The position numbers were made by a program, and so were the translations under genes. Positions 8,903 to 18,916 of a stretch of 64,000 bases of DNA are shown here, in pieces. Positions within the stretch are counted from its first letter, which is position 1. Every line of letters begins with the position of its first letter. Origin of the DNA: an uncultured Pelagibacteraceae bacterium (GTDB taxonomy: Bacteria; Pseudomonadota; Alphaproteobacteria; Pelagibacterales; Pelagibacteraceae); NCBI GenBank assembly GCA_902570425.1, contig CACFYB010000003.1, positions 1 to 64,000 of the forward strand. The letters run 5' to 3'. The notes beneath the pieces were generated by a model that was not told the DNA's origin, made no database searches, and saw only the letters and a list, made by a program, of their open reading frames with translations.

Positions 8903-10223
8903 AAAAATATTTATCAAAACTTTCGGTTGTCAAATGAATGAGTATGACACTAATCGAATATTTGATAGTGTAAGAGAAATTGGGTTTGTAAGAACCGAAA
9001 ATCTTGAAGAGACAGATATTTATTTGTTAAATACTTGCCATATAAGAGATAAGGCGAAAGAAAAAGTTTATCACGAAATCGGAAGAGTAAAACAAAACTT
9101 AAGTTTTAGAAAAAAACCACTTGTAATTGTTGCAGGTTGCGTTGCTCAGGCAGAAAATGAGGAAATGTTAAAAAGAGAATCTTATATTGATATAGTTTTA
9201 GGACCTCAAGCATACCATAAAATTAATGATAAGATTGAAGAATATTTAAATAAACAAAAAAAAATTGATGAAACAGAATTTGATGCAATTTCTAAATTTA
9301 ATTATTTAGATAAATTAAAGAATTCATCACAAAAGATATCTTCATTTTTAACTATCCAGGAAGGTTGTGATAAGTTTTGCCATTTTTGTGTAGTTCCATA
9401 TACTAGAGGTCCTGAGTATTCACGATCCTTTAGTCAAATTATTAACGAAGCAAATATTTTATCTGAAAATGGTGTTCGAGAAATTACCTTGTTAGGTCAA
9501 AATGTAAACGCTTATAATAATGAGAATTATAAGTTATCAGATTTAATTCTTGAAATAGAAAAAATAGAAAAAATTAAGAGAATTAGATACACAACTTCTC
9601 ATCCTAGAGACATGACCCATGATTTAATTGAAGTTTATGACGTATCAAAAAAATTAATGCCACTAGTTCATTTACCTGTGCAGAGTGGTTCAGATAGAAT
9701 CTTAAAATCAATGAACAGAAAACATTTAATATGCGATTATATTAAAATATATGAAAAACTTAAAATCATTAATTCAAGGATTGAATTTTCTAGTGATTTT
9801 ATAATTGCTTATCCTGGAGAAAGTGAAGATGATTTTCAAGCAACACTTGATTTAGTAAAAAATATAAATTTTATAAATTCTTTTTCATTTATTTTCAGTC
9901 CTAGGCCAGGCACAATGGCATCAAATTTGAAGTTAGTTGATAAAAAGATATCTCTTAAAAGATTAGAAAAAGTTCAAAAACAATTATTTGATAACCAAAT
10001 AAAGATGAACAAATCTATTGAAAACTCAGAAATAGAGGTTTTAGTAGAAAATAAAACAAATTCAGGTGCTAAATTTTTTGGCAGATCAGAATACATGACT
10101 TCAGTCATTTTTGATGGTAATGATGATGATGTGGGAAATGTGGTAAAAGTTAAGATCAATGACAGTAACCAAAATACTTTATTTGGTAAGTGTATAAATA
10201 CATCAAAACAAAGAGTAGCATAG
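8895..10223 (+). CDS. miaB: tRNA-2-methylthio-N6-dimethylallyladenosine synthase
   Basis: This is a 442-residue methylthiotransferase with three parts. The N-terminal UPF0004 domain binds an auxiliary [4Fe-4S] cluster (FGCQMNEYDTNR, NTCHIRDKA, AGCVAQAE). The radical-SAM core has CDKFCHFC (CxxxCxxC) near 157-164. A C-terminal TRAM domain completes it. The first block matches MiaB rather than RimO or MtaB. MiaB methylthiolates i6A37 in tRNAs reading UNN codons. It overlaps the Fur-family gene by eight bases, and phoH starts one base after its stop, so it sits inside a tightly packed operon. Confidence 0.96.
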   Translation: MSKKIFIKTFGCQMNEYDTNRIFDSVREIGFVRTENLEETDIYLLNTCHIRDKAKEKVYHEIGRVKQNLSFRKKPLVIVAGCVAQAENEEMLKRESYIDIVLGPQAYHKINDKIEEYLNKQKKIDETEFDAISKFNYLDKLKNSSQKISSFLTIQEGCDKFCHFCVVPYTRGPEYSRSFSQIINEANILSENGVREITLLGQNVNAYNNENYKLSDLILEIEKIEKIKRIRYTTSHPRDMTHDLIEVYDVSKKLMPLVHLPVQSGSDRILKSMNRKHLICDYIKIYEKLKIINSRIEFSSDFIIAYPGESEDDFQATLDLVKNINFINSFSFIFSPRPGTMASNLKLVDKKISLKRLEKVQKQLFDNQIKMNKSIENSEIEVLVENKTNSGAKFFGRSEYMTSVIFDGNDDDVGNVVKVKINDSNQNTLFGKCINTSKQRVA

Positions 10224-10224
10224 A

Positions 10225-11226
10225 TTGAGCAACACAATAAAAAAAAAAATTCAGTCACCATTAAAATTTGTTTACTCAGAAAACAACTCTTTGAGTGTAA
10301 TTTTTCATGAAAATGATTTGCTGATGGGTGTCGTTGGAGAATTTAATAAAAATTTAAAAGAATTAGAAAAGATTACTTCAGCAAGTATTTATTCTAGAGG
10401 TAATTCTATTTTAATCAAATCAACTTCTGAAAAAAATGAAATTATAAAAAATGCTATTCAATTTTTAGCGAACCAATTTATTAATAATGGGACTATTGAA
10501 CAAAAAGATGTTTTTTCCTCTGTGGATCAATTCATGATTAATGAAAAGGTTAAAAACTCTAATGTTACTGATATCATTAAAACACCTAAAAAGTCTATTA
10601 TTCCAAGATCAGAAAGACAAAAAGATTATGTAAGATCATTAAGACAGAATGAAATTGTTATTTCAACGGGACCCGCAGGCACTGGAAAAACATTTTTAGC
10701 AGTTGCGGTTGGTTTAACCATGTTACTAGAAAAAAAAATAGATAGAATAATACTTTCTAGACCAGCTGTTGAAGCTGGCGAAAGATTAGGATTTTTACCA
10801 GGAGATATGAAAGAAAAAGTTGATCCTTATTTAAGACCTTTATATGACTCACTTTACGATTTATTCCATTTTGAAAAAATTCAAAGAATGATCGAAATCG
10901 GAGATATTGAAATTGCACCACTTGCGTTTATGAGAGGTAGAACTTTAAAAAACTCATTTGCAATTTTAGATGAGGCTCAAAATGCTACTGATACACAAAT
11001 AAAAATGTTTCTAACGAGAATAGGTGAAAATTCTAAAATTGTTGTAAATGGTGACCCATCACAAATAGATTTACCAAATAAAAACATGTCAGGTCTTGAT
11101 AGATCAAAAAAAATATTATCTCATTTAAATGAAATTGCGGTTGTTGATTTTGATCATTCAGATGTAGTTAGACATCCTCTTGTATCAAAAATTGTTAAGG
11201 CATATAACAATAATGATAAAAGTTAA
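10225..11226 (+). CDS. phoH: PhoH-like ATPase (YbeZ)
   Basis: The 333-residue P-loop ATPase starts at a TTG one base after the miaB stop. The Walker A motif is GPAGTGKT near residue 150, followed by RPAVEAGERLGFLPGDMKEKVDPY and a Walker B-type FAILDEAQNAT. Both are diagnostic for the PhoH/YbeZ family. A KH-like N-terminal region precedes the ATPase. YbeZ works with the RNase YbeY, whose gene overlaps its 3' end by 14 bases. This gene pairing is conserved across bacteria and points to rRNA processing or ribosome quality control. Confidence 0.93.
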   Translation: MSNTIKKKIQSPLKFVYSENNSLSVIFHENDLLMGVVGEFNKNLKELEKITSASIYSRGNSILIKSTSEKNEIIKNAIQFLANQFINNGTIEQKDVFSSVDQFMINEKVKNSNVTDIIKTPKKSIIPRSERQKDYVRSLRQNEIVISTGPAGTGKTFLAVAVGLTMLLEKKIDRIILSRPAVEAGERLGFLPGDMKEKVDPYLRPLYDSLYDLFHFEKIQRMIEIGDIEIAPLAFMRGRTLKNSFAILDEAQNATDTQIKMFLTRIGENSKIVVNGDPSQIDLPNKNMSGLDRSKKILSHLNEIAVVDFDHSDVVRHPLVSKIVKAYNNNDKS

Positions 11227-11674
11227 TGTACTTTCCGAGGAAAATTCCTGGTTAAAAAAAATAAAGGAAAAAGAAAAATTTTTTAATCAGGTTTGTCAAT
11301 ATTTTCCAAAAAAATTTAAATTTTTAAATAAGAAAGTTTATTTTACACTTTTACTTTCTAATAATAAAAATATTAAAATCTTAAATAAAAAATTTAGAAA
11401 AAAAAACAATCATACGGACATTCTTTCTTTTCCATTCGGCCATAAATCAAAAAATTTTAAAGAAGTTTACTTAGGAGATATAATTATAAGTTTTAATTAC
11501 ATTAATAAACCTAAAAATATAAGTAATGATGAATTTAGAAAAAAAACCATCCAATTATTTATTCACGGTTTCTTACATTTGTTAGGCTATGATCATCTTA
11601 AGTTATATGATTATAAAAAAATGTTAAATGAGGAACAAAAAATTTTTGAATCTGTCAAAAAATTGTTAAATTAA
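11213..11674 (+). CDS. ybeY: Endoribonuclease YbeY
   Basis: I start the gene at the ATG at 11213, giving MIKVNVLSEENSW and 153 residues, equal to the E. coli length of 155. The longer frame from 11180 would run deep into phoH. The metal-binding signature HGFLHLLGYDH (HGxLHLxGYDH with three His) is complete, preceded by TDILSFPFG and YLGDIIIS. YbeY is a zinc-dependent RNase active in 16S rRNA 3' maturation and 70S quality control. It follows phoH, as in most bacteria. The corC gene, common between ybeY and lnt elsewhere, is missing: lnt starts one base after this stop. Confidence 0.94.
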   Translation: MIKVNVLSEENSWLKKIKEKEKFFNQVCQYFPKKFKFLNKKVYFTLLLSNNKNIKILNKKFRKKNNHTDILSFPFGHKSKNFKEVYLGDIIISFNYINKPKNISNDEFRKKTIQLFIHGFLHLLGYDHLKLYDYKKMLNEEQKIFESVKKLLN

Positions 11675-11675
11675 A

Positions 11676-13220
11676 TTGAATAAAAAATTTACAACTGAAA
11701 CATTTTTTTTATTAATACTAGGAAGTTTAACTTCTTTAAGCCTTCCACCATTAAATTTTTTTATAATAAATTTTTTTACATTTAGTATTTTTTTTGGATT
11801 TTTATTCAAAAAATTAGATAATCAAGGAAATAAAAAAATTTTCTTTTATTATGGTTGGCTTTTTGGTTTTGGTTATTTTTTGACTAATTTATACTGGATT
11901 ACAATATCATTAACTTTTGATAAAAATTTAACTTTTTTAATTCCAATTACTATAATTTTAATTCCATCTTTTTTAGCAATTTTTTATGGATTAGTTTCGC
12001 TTTCTCTCTATCTATATAAACCAAGAAATATTTTAAGTGCATTCCTATTATTCTCTCTTTTATTTGGAGTAGCAGAATTTATCAGAGGATCTATATTAAC
12101 AGGCTTTCCGTGGAATTTAATAATTTATAGTTTTTCAAAAAATCTTAATTTTTTGAGTGTTGTATCTTTAATTGGAACTTATTCGTTAAACTTAATTACT
12201 ATAACTTTATTTACTACACCTGCACTTTACTTCTTAAGAAAATCCAAAAAAGAGGTCCCAATATGTATTATTCTTTTATTTTTGCCTATATTATTTTTTT
12301 CTTATGGAGCTTTCCAAAAAAAAGAGTTTTTAATCAAGAAATTAAATCAAAATCCTTATACGATCAGAGTTATTGGTTCTAATATTAGTTTAGATAGATT
12401 TTTTGATAATAATCAAACTGAAATTATTATTAAGGAGTTGATTTCAATAAGTTCACCAGAAAAAGAAAGAAATATATTATTTGTGTGGCCTGAAGGGATT
12501 ATTCCAAATACCTATAAAGATGAACTTCATTTATACAGCGATATTTTTAAAAAAGATTTTGATAAAAATCATTTAATTGGTTTAGGTATAACTAATAGAG
12601 AAATTACAAACGGAAATTTAAGATTTTATAACTCATTTTCTATATTTGATAACAATCTTGATTTAGTTGATAATTATAACAAAATCAATTTAGTACCATT
12701 TGGTGAATTTGTTCCTTTTGAAAATATTTTTAATACAATTGGTTTGAAAACTATCACTAATAAAATTGGTTCATTTACCAAAGGAGAAAAAAGAAAAATT
12801 TTAGAAATTAAAAATAACAATCAAAAATTAAGATTTTTGCCACTTATTTGTTACGAAATTATTTATAGTGGAAATTTAACAAAAGAATTTAATTTTGATT
12901 TTATACTTAACGTTTCCGAGGATGGATGGTTTGGAAAATCTATAGGACCAAAACAACATTTCGTTCATAGTATATTTAGAGCAATTGAAAATGGAAAATA
13001 TGTTTTAAGAACATCTAATAATGGTATGGCGGCAATTATTAATCCATTGGGGCAAATAGAAAAAAAAATTGATTATGGAGAATCTGGTTATATTGATTTT
13101 GTAAATAAGCGAGATTTAAATAAAACAATTTTTTCCACATTTGGAAATTCAATTTTCATAATATTAATTTTATTGTATATTTTTTTAACTTTTTCATTTA
13201 ATAGGGTCAGAGATGAGTAA
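11676..13220 (+). CDS. lnt: Apolipoprotein N-acyltransferase
   Basis: The 514-residue protein starts at a TTG one base after ybeY. The N-terminal half holds about six membrane segments. The C-terminal half is a nitrilase-fold domain with the triad motifs WPEGIIPN (Glu), [10 protein letters not shown] (Lys) and PLICYEIIY (Cys). Lnt transfers a third acyl chain to the N-terminal Cys of lipoproteins, enabling Lol sorting. Substrates in this window would include the DolP-like protein and LptM. Its 3' end overlaps metK by eight bases. Confidence 0.95.
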   Translation: MNKKFTTETFFLLILGSLTSLSLPPLNFFIINFFTFSIFFGFLFKKLDNQGNKKIFFYYGWLFGFGYFLTNLYWITISLTFDKNLTFLIPITIILIPSFLAIFYGLVSLSLYLYKPRNILSAFLLFSLLFGVAEFIRGSILTGFPWNLIIYSFSKNLNFLSVVSLIGTYSLNLITITLFTTPALYFLRKSKKEVPICIILLFLPILFFSYGAFQKKEFLIKKLNQNPYTIRVIGSNISLDRFFDNNQTEIIIKELISISSPEKERNILFVWPEGIIPNTYKDELHLYSDIFKKDFDKNHLIGLGITNREITNGNLRFYNSFSIFDNNLDLVDNYNKINLVPFGEFVPFENIFNTIGLKTITNKIGSFTKGEKRKILEIKNNNQKLRFLPLICYEIIYSGNLTKEFNFDFILNVSEDGWFGKSIGPKQHFVHSIFRAIENGKYVLRTSNNGMAAIINPLGQIEKKIDYGESGYIDFVNKRDLNKTIFSTFGNSIFIILILLYIFLTFSFNRVRDE

Positions 13221-14382
13221 TTTAAAAAATTTTCTTTTTACAAGTGAATCAGTATCTGAAGGTCATCCTGATAAGGTATCTGATAGAATTTCCGATATGG
13301 TGGTTGATACTTATTTATCAAGCGATCCTTACTCAAGAGTTGCCTGTGAAACTTTAACTACAACAAATAAAGTTGTGCTAGCTGGAGAGGTACGAGGGCC
13401 TAAAATAAGTAAGGATGAAATTATTTCAAAAGTGAGAAGTTGTATTAAAGATATCGGTTATGATCAAGAAGGCTTTACATGGAAAGATGCAACTAAAATT
13501 GAAAGTCATTTACATGCACAATCAAAAGATATTGCTATGGGTGTTGATTCATCTGGTAATAAAGATGAAGGTGCTGGAGATCAAGGAATTATGTTTGGTT
13601 ATGCATGTAATGAAACAGATGTTTTCATGCCAGCACCAATTCACTATTCACATAAAATTTTAAGATTAATGGCTGAGGATAGAAAATCTGAAAAACTTAA
13701 AAACATAGAACCAGACTCAAAAAGTCAAGTGACGTTCGAATATATAGATGGAAAACCTTTTAAAGTAAAATCTGTAGTAATTTCTTCTCAACATTCACCA
13801 GATATTAATCAAGATGATGTTAGAGAATTATTAAGACCATACATGTTAAATTCAATTCCGAAAAAATTCATGGAAGGGTTTAATGAGGAGAAATTTTATG
13901 TAAATCCAACTGGGAATTTTGTAATTGGCGGCCCTGATGGAGACTGTGGATTAACAGGGAGAAAAATAATTGTTGATACTTACGGCGGAGCTGCTCCACA
14001 TGGTGGAGGAGCATTCTCAGGAAAGGACCCAACTAAAGTAGATAGGTCTGCTGCGTATGCAGCAAGATATATTGCTAAAAATATTGTTGCTTCAAAAATT
14101 GCTGACAAATGCTTAATCCAATTGGCTTATGCGATTGGTGTTTCAAAACCATTATCAATTTATGTAGATCTTTTTGATGGAGATATTAATAAGAATAAAT
14201 TTGTAATTGAAAAAATAAATGAAAATTTTGATTTAAGTCCTCGAGGAATTAGAGAAATGCTTAGTTTAAATAGACCAATTTACGAAAAAACTGCTGCTTA
14301 CGGTCATTTTGGTAGAACACCTGAAAAAGATGGTGCGTTTTCTTGGGAAAATACGGATAAAACAAACGTTTTTTCTAAATAG
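13213..14382 (+). CDS. metK: S-adenosylmethionine synthetase
   Basis: The 389-residue enzyme makes S-adenosylmethionine from methionine and ATP. It starts with the conserved [20 protein letters not shown]. The hexapeptide loop [12 protein letters not shown] and the [20 protein letters not shown]-loop-like motif are present. Length matches the family (384 in E. coli). It is translationally linked to lnt by an eight-base overlap. No SAM riboswitch is visible because there is no leader. The trmB gene often found after metK in alphaproteobacteria is absent. The next transcription unit has its own probable promoter. Confidence 0.97.
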   Translation: MSNLKNFLFTSESVSEGHPDKVSDRISDMVVDTYLSSDPYSRVACETLTTTNKVVLAGEVRGPKISKDEIISKVRSCIKDIGYDQEGFTWKDATKIESHLHAQSKDIAMGVDSSGNKDEGAGDQGIMFGYACNETDVFMPAPIHYSHKILRLMAEDRKSEKLKNIEPDSKSQVTFEYIDGKPFKVKSVVISSQHSPDINQDDVRELLRPYMLNSIPKKFMEGFNEEKFYVNPTGNFVIGGPDGDCGLTGRKIIVDTYGGAAPHGGGAFSGKDPTKVDRSAAYAARYIAKNIVASKIADKCLIQLAYAIGVSKPLSIYVDLFDGDINKNKFVIEKINENFDLSPRGIREMLSLNRPIYEKTAAYGHFGRTPEKDGAFSWENTDKTNVFSK

Positions 14383-14388
14383 TTTTTA

Positions 14389-14416
14389 TTGAATATTAAA
14401 CAATCTTTATTATATT
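14389..14416 (+). promoter_or_regulatory. Candidate promoter for the nusA operon
   Basis: TTGAAT (14389-14394) and TATATT (14411-14416) are separated by 16 bases. This is a good sigma-70-type match in the only gap of the region. It predicts a transcript start near 14423, about 15 bases before the leader hairpin. Confidence 0.45.
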
Positions 14417-14438
14417 GCGATTACATTGTTGAATTATC

Positions 14439-14465
14439 AAAATGGGCTTTGGCCCATTTTTTTTT
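14439..14465 (+). terminator. Terminator-type hairpin in the nusA leader
   Basis: A perfect 9-bp stem (AAAATGGGC with GCCCATTTT) and a 4-base loop are followed by a run of nine T. It has the full form of an intrinsic terminator, yet the nusA ribosome-binding site (GGAGC, 14466-14470) follows immediately. It can end metK transcription, and it could attenuate nusA. It resembles the hairpin commonly seen upstream of rimP in other proteobacteria. Confidence 0.8.
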
Positions 14466-14480
14466 GGAGCAAATAAAATT

Positions 14481-16034
14481 ATGTTGAATAAAAGAGCAGA
14501 TAAACTTGAATTATTAAGAATAGCAGAAGCTGTTGCATTAGAGAAGTCAATAGATAAAGAATTGATAATAAGTTCAATGGAAACAGGGATTGCAAAAGCT
14601 GCCAAGTCTAAATTTGGTCAGGATAATGATATAAAAGTTTTAATAAACAGAGATAATGGCGATATACAAATTTTTAGAAAACTTGTGATTTCTGAAGATC
14701 CTGAAAACTCTAATACTGAAATTAAGTTAGAGGATGCAATTAATCTAAATCAGCAAAATAAAGATAAGAAAATTGGAGATGAAATTTTACAACCTTTACC
14801 ATCCTTTGATTTCGGTAGAATAGCAGCTCAAACAGCAAAACAAGTTATTAGCTTTAATGTTAGAGAGGCAGAGCGTGAGAGACAATTTAATGATTTTAAA
14901 GATAAAAAAGATACAATATTAAGTGGAATAGTTAAAAGATTAGAATTTGGAAATATTATCGTTGATTTAGGAAGAACTGAAGCAATAATTCAAAAAAATG
15001 AACTTATACCAAGAGAAAATATAAAAGCAGGTGATAGAATAAAAGCTTATTGTTATGATGTAAGAAGGGAGCAAAGAGGGCAACAAATATTTTTGTCAAG
15101 AGCTCATCCAAAATTTATGGAAAAACTTTTTATTCAAGAAGTTCCAGAAATCTATGATGGATTGATTGAAATAAAATCTTCATCTAGAGATCCAGGAAGT
15201 AGGGCAAAAATTTGTGTTAAAGCTGTTGATACTTCCTTAGATCCAGTAGGGGCGTGTGTTGGAATGCGAGGTTCAAGAGTACAAGCCGTTGTGAATGAAC
15301 TACAGGGAGAAAAAATTGACATAGTTAATTGGTCTGAAGATCCTGCCGTTTTGGTTTCTAATGCTCTATCTCCTGCAGAAGTTCAGAGAGTTAATGTTGA
15401 TAGTGAGAGAAAAAAACTTGACGTAATATTAACCGAGGAAAATTTGAGTAAGGCTATTGGTAGAAGAGGTCAAAATGTCAGATTAGCTACAAAATTATTA
15501 AATTATGAAATTAATATTATGACTGATCAGGAAGATTCTGAGAGAAGACAAGCTGAATTTAAGGAAAAAACTGAAAACTTTGTAAAAAACTTAGAACTAG
15601 ATGAGACTTTAGGCCAATTACTAGTAGTGGAAGGTTTTTCAACAATCGACGATATTAAAGATAGCTCTTTAGAAAATTTACTTAAGATAGAAGGTATAGA
15701 AGAAGATACTGCAAAAGCCTTGATTGAGAGAGCTAAAGAGTTTTATGAAAAAGATCAAGAGGATATATCTCAAAGAATAAAAGATTTAGGGTTAGCTGAT
15801 GATTTAATAAACCTTAAAGGTCTTACTCCAGGAATGTTGGTGACATTAGGTGAACAGAAAATTTTAAAATTGGAGGATTTTGCTGATCTTGCCTCAGATG
15901 AATTAACAGGTGGTTTTGATGTGGTAAAAGGTGAAAGAGTCAAAATACAAGGTTATCTAGAAGATTTTGCTTTATCTAAAACTGAGGCTGATGATTTAAT
16001 AATGTCAGCTAGAAACATTATTTACAAAGATTGA
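14481..16034 (+). CDS. nusA: Transcription termination/antitermination factor NusA
   Basis: I use the ATG at 14481 (MLNKRADKLELLR, 517 residues), which follows GGAGC at a good distance. An ATG at 14442 lies inside the hairpin. The order is N-terminal RNA-polymerase-binding domain, S1 domain (ILSGIVKRLEFGNIIVDLG), two KH domains (VGACVGMRGSRVQAVVNEL and LSKAIGRRGQNVRLAT), then acidic C-terminal repeats from about 365. It modulates pausing, termination and antitermination. In alphaproteobacteria nusA usually follows rimP; here rimP is absent. infB starts ten bases after its stop, so ylxR is also missing. Confidence 0.96.
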   Translation: MLNKRADKLELLRIAEAVALEKSIDKELIISSMETGIAKAAKSKFGQDNDIKVLINRDNGDIQIFRKLVISEDPENSNTEIKLEDAINLNQQNKDKKIGDEILQPLPSFDFGRIAAQTAKQVISFNVREAERERQFNDFKDKKDTILSGIVKRLEFGNIIVDLGRTEAIIQKNELIPRENIKAGDRIKAYCYDVRREQRGQQIFLSRAHPKFMEKLFIQEVPEIYDGLIEIKSSSRDPGSRAKICVKAVDTSLDPVGACVGMRGSRVQAVVNELQGEKIDIVNWSEDPAVLVSNALSPAEVQRVNVDSERKKLDVILTEENLSKAIGRRGQNVRLATKLLNYEINIMTDQEDSERRQAEFKEKTENFVKNLELDETLGQLLVVEGFSTIDDIKDSSLENLLKIEGIEEDTAKALIERAKEFYEKDQEDISQRIKDLGLADDLINLKGLTPGMLVTLGEQKILKLEDFADLASDELTGGFDVVKGERVKIQGYLEDFALSKTEADDLIMSARNIIYKD

Positions 16035-16044
16035 GAGATGAGAA

Positions 16045-18264
16045 ATGGAAAAGAAAAAAACAAAGTTGACTTTATCGAGAGGCACCAAACAGCCAGTTAA
16101 GGATTTTGGAATTTCAAAATCTCTTGGAAAAAATACAGTAATTATCGATAGAAAATCTCAAAAACCCCACACTAAAGGTAGTTATTCTAAGAATACAGGT
16201 GTCAAGAAACCTTATTCAGGTTTAAAAAAAAATATTTTATCTAAACCAATTTTTACGTCCAAAAGTCCAGCGCCTAGCAGTGATTTTGAAAGAAGAAAGC
16301 TTGCTGAACAAAGAGCAACTAAAAGATTAAAAGCAGAGGATGAAAATAAAGACAAAAAATCAAAATTAGGACAAAAAAAAAGAGAGCTCAAATTAACAGT
16401 TTCGAGAGCATTAAGTGATGAAATTGAATATAGAGAAAGAAGTTTGGCTTCAATTAAAAGAGCAAGACAAAAAGAACTCAAAAATGCAGAGAAAAAAGAA
16501 GAAGATAGAGAAAATTTAAAAAATATTAAGAGAGATGTCAATATACCTGAAACAATTACAGTTAGAGAACTTGCAAATAGAATGGCAGAGCAATCAAGTA
16601 ATGTAATAAAGTATTTATTTGGAATGGGAGTTTCAGTTACAATAAATCAATCTTTAGCGGCTGATACAGCCGAGTTTTTAGTTAAAGAATTTGGCCATAA
16701 TCCAATTAGAGAAGAAAAAGCGGATGAAATAATTAAGAAAATTAAAGAATCTAGATCGGAAAATTTAAAAAATAGACCTCCTATAGTGACAGTCATGGGA
16801 CATGTTGATCATGGGAAAACATCTGTATTGGATGTTCTTAGAAGTGCTAACGTTGTTTCAGGCGAATTTGGAGGTATAACTCAACATATAGGCGCGTATC
16901 AAATTGAAAGCCACTCTAACAAATTGACGTTTATTGATACACCTGGACACGCTGCCTTCACTGAGATGAGAGCTAGAGGTTCAAAATTAACTGATGTAGT
17001 TGTTTTAGTTGTTGCAGCTGATGATGGAGTAAAGCCTCAAACAATCGAGTCTATTAAACATGCAAAAGCTGCCAATGTACCAATTGTAGTTGCTATTAAT
17101 AAATGTGATTTACCAGAAGCTGACCCACAAAAAGTAAAAAATCAACTTTTAGAACACGAATTGATTGCTGAAGATCTTTCTGGTGATACTTTAATGGTTG
17201 AAATTTCAACAAAAACAAAACTTAACTTAGATAAATTAGTTGAGTCAATTATTTTACAATCTGAAATTTTAGATTTAAAAACAGACTTTGACTCAAAAGC
17301 AACAGGAGTAGTTTTGGAGTCCAAAATTGATACTGGAAGGGGACCAGTAGCCTCTATTATTATAACCTCAGGAACACTTAAGAGAGGAGACTTTTTTGTA
17401 AGTGGTCTAAAATGGGGAAAAGTGCGAGCAATTATTAATGACAAAGGTACAAATATTGATAAAGCAGATCCATCTATGCCAGTAGAAATTTTAGGAATTA
17501 ATGGAGCTGCTAAGGCTGGAGACGATTTTATAGTTTTAGATAGTGAAAAAGAAGCAAAATCTTTAAGTGAAAATAGAGCTGAAGAGAGTAAAGAAGGTAA
17601 AAACCCTTTATCTTTCGTCACTCAAGAGTCTGCTTTTTCAAATAAATCTGTGGAAGAAATGAATTTAATTATTAAAGCAGATGTGCATGGATCTTCTGAG
17701 GCAATTAAAAATGCTGTCAATCAAATCAAAAATGATGAAGTCATAACAAAGATAATCTTATCCGACATTGGAATGGTTACAGAAACAGATGTTACATTAG
17801 CAAAAGCTTCCAATGCAATTTTAATAGCGTTTAATGTTAAACCTAGCAAAGAAGCCAAAAATTTAGCGGAGAAAGAAAAAATTACAATTTCTTCGTTTAA
17901 TATTATTTATGAAGTTTTAGACTATGTGAAAAAAAGAATGTCTGGATTATTAACACCAGATATAGAGGAGAAAATTACAGGCTCAGCCCAAATTTTGGAA
18001 ATATTTAAAGTTTCAGGTGCAGGCAAAGTTGCTGGCTCGAAAGTTGTAGATGGAGAAATATTAAGCACTTCAAATGTGAGAGTTATAAGGGATGGAAATA
18101 TTATTTTTACAGGAAAAATTGGGACAATTTTTAGGGAAAAAAATCAAGTAAAACAGGTAAATAATGGTCAAGAATGTGGAATTACATTAAAAGACTATAT
18201 GGATTTTCAGAAAAACGATACATTAGAAGCTTTTAGTGTTACATCAAAAGAGAGAACAATTTAA
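16045..18264 (+). CDS. infB: Translation initiation factor IF-2
   Basis: The 739-residue GTPase has a charged, lysine-rich N-terminal region (about 1-165), a short IF2 N2 domain (ITVRELANRMAEQSSNVIKY), then the G domain with GHVDHGKT (near 250), DTPGHAAF and NKCD. Domains II-IV follow. IF-2 delivers initiator tRNA to the 30S subunit. The protein is shorter than E. coli IF-2 (890), mostly in the N-terminus. The operon continues with rbfA two bases later. Confidence 0.97.
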   Translation: MEKKKTKLTLSRGTKQPVKDFGISKSLGKNTVIIDRKSQKPHTKGSYSKNTGVKKPYSGLKKNILSKPIFTSKSPAPSSDFERRKLAEQRATKRLKAEDENKDKKSKLGQKKRELKLTVSRALSDEIEYRERSLASIKRARQKELKNAEKKEEDRENLKNIKRDVNIPETITVRELANRMAEQSSNVIKYLFGMGVSVTINQSLAADTAEFLVKEFGHNPIREEKADEIIKKIKESRSENLKNRPPIVTVMGHVDHGKTSVLDVLRSANVVSGEFGGITQHIGAYQIESHSNKLTFIDTPGHAAFTEMRARGSKLTDVVVLVVAADDGVKPQTIESIKHAKAANVPIVVAINKCDLPEADPQKVKNQLLEHELIAEDLSGDTLMVEISTKTKLNLDKLVESIILQSEILDLKTDFDSKATGVVLESKIDTGRGPVASIIITSGTLKRGDFFVSGLKWGKVRAIINDKGTNIDKADPSMPVEILGINGAAKAGDDFIVLDSEKEAKSLSENRAEESKEGKNPLSFVTQESAFSNKSVEEMNLIIKADVHGSSEAIKNAVNQIKNDEVITKIILSDIGMVTETDVTLAKASNAILIAFNVKPSKEAKNLAEKEKITISSFNIIYEVLDYVKKRMSGLLTPDIEEKITGSAQILEIFKVSGAGKVAGSKVVDGEILSTSNVRVIRDGNIIFTGKIGTIFREKNQVKQVNNGQECGITLKDYMDFQKNDTLEAFSVTSKERTI

Positions 18265-18265
18265 T

Positions 18266-18634
18266 ATGGCAGATAGAATAGGTAAACCAGTTTCACAAAG
18301 GCAACTGAGGGTTGGAGAGATGATTAAGCAATCTTTAAGTATGATTTTTATGAAAAATGAAGCTAAAGTTCCAGAAATTGAAACTAAGTTAATAACTGTT
18401 ACTGAAGTTAGAATGAGTCAAGATTTAAAAATTGCGAAAGCCTATGTTTTACCTTTAGGAGGTAAAAATGCAGATGAAATTATAGAAAAGCTAAAAAAAA
18501 ATGCTTTTTTAATAAGAAAAATATTATCACAAAAAGTGATTATAAAATTTTTACCAAAAATTCTTTTTAGAAAAGATGAGTCTTTCGAGTATGCGGAAAA
18601 AATTGAAAACTTAATTAAACAAACAAATAAATAG
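18266..18634 (+). CDS. rbfA: Ribosome-binding factor A
   Basis: I start at the ATG at 18266 (MADRIGKPVSQRQLRVGEMI, 122 residues), right after infB. The frame extends upstream into infB but that part is not homologous. The KH-like RbfA fold is recognisable from RVGEMIKQSLSMI and the ITVTEVRMSQDLKIAKAYV segment. RbfA assists late 30S maturation near the 16S 5' end. In most proteobacteria truB lies between rbfA and rpsO; here rpsO begins six bases after rbfA. Confidence 0.92.
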   Translation: MADRIGKPVSQRQLRVGEMIKQSLSMIFMKNEAKVPEIETKLITVTEVRMSQDLKIAKAYVLPLGGKNADEIIEKLKKNAFLIRKILSQKVIIKFLPKILFRKDESFEYAEKIENLIKQTNK

Positions 18635-18639
18635 GAAAA

Positions 18640-18894
18640 ATGAATATGGATAAAAGAATAAAAGATTTAGGAATTCATGAAAAAGATACAGGTTCATCTG
18701 AAATTCAAATTGCTTTATTAACAGACAAGATAGAGGTACTTTCAAAACATATTAAAAAGTTTAAAAAAGACAAGCACTCCTCTGTTGGATTACTTAAAGC
18801 TGTAAATAAAAGAAAAAAATTGTTAGATTATCTTAAAAAAAATAAGATGGACTCTTACAAGAATGTACTGTCGAAATTGAATTTGAGAAAATAA
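18640..18894 (+). CDS. rpsO: 30S ribosomal protein S15
   Basis: The 84-residue product shows the S15 core: DTGSSEIQIALLTDKIEVLSKHIK and HSSVGLLKAVNKRKKLLDYLKK. It binds the 16S central domain early in assembly. Two starts are possible, 18640 and 18646. The AGGA at 18633-18636 is nine bases from the second ATG but only three from the first, so the true protein may begin two residues later (82 residues). S15 is normally 89 residues; the difference is at the N-terminus. pnp follows, as in E. coli. Confidence 0.95.
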   Translation: MNMDKRIKDLGIHEKDTGSSEIQIALLTDKIEVLSKHIKKFKKDKHSSVGLLKAVNKRKKLLDYLKKNKMDSYKNVLSKLNLRK

Positions 18895-18916
18895 AAATCA
18901 AGATAGATAGAACGGT

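Noticed and set aside
13120..13220. SAM riboswitch for metK
   Set aside because: metK overlaps lnt by eight bases, so there is no leader RNA that could hold a riboswitch.
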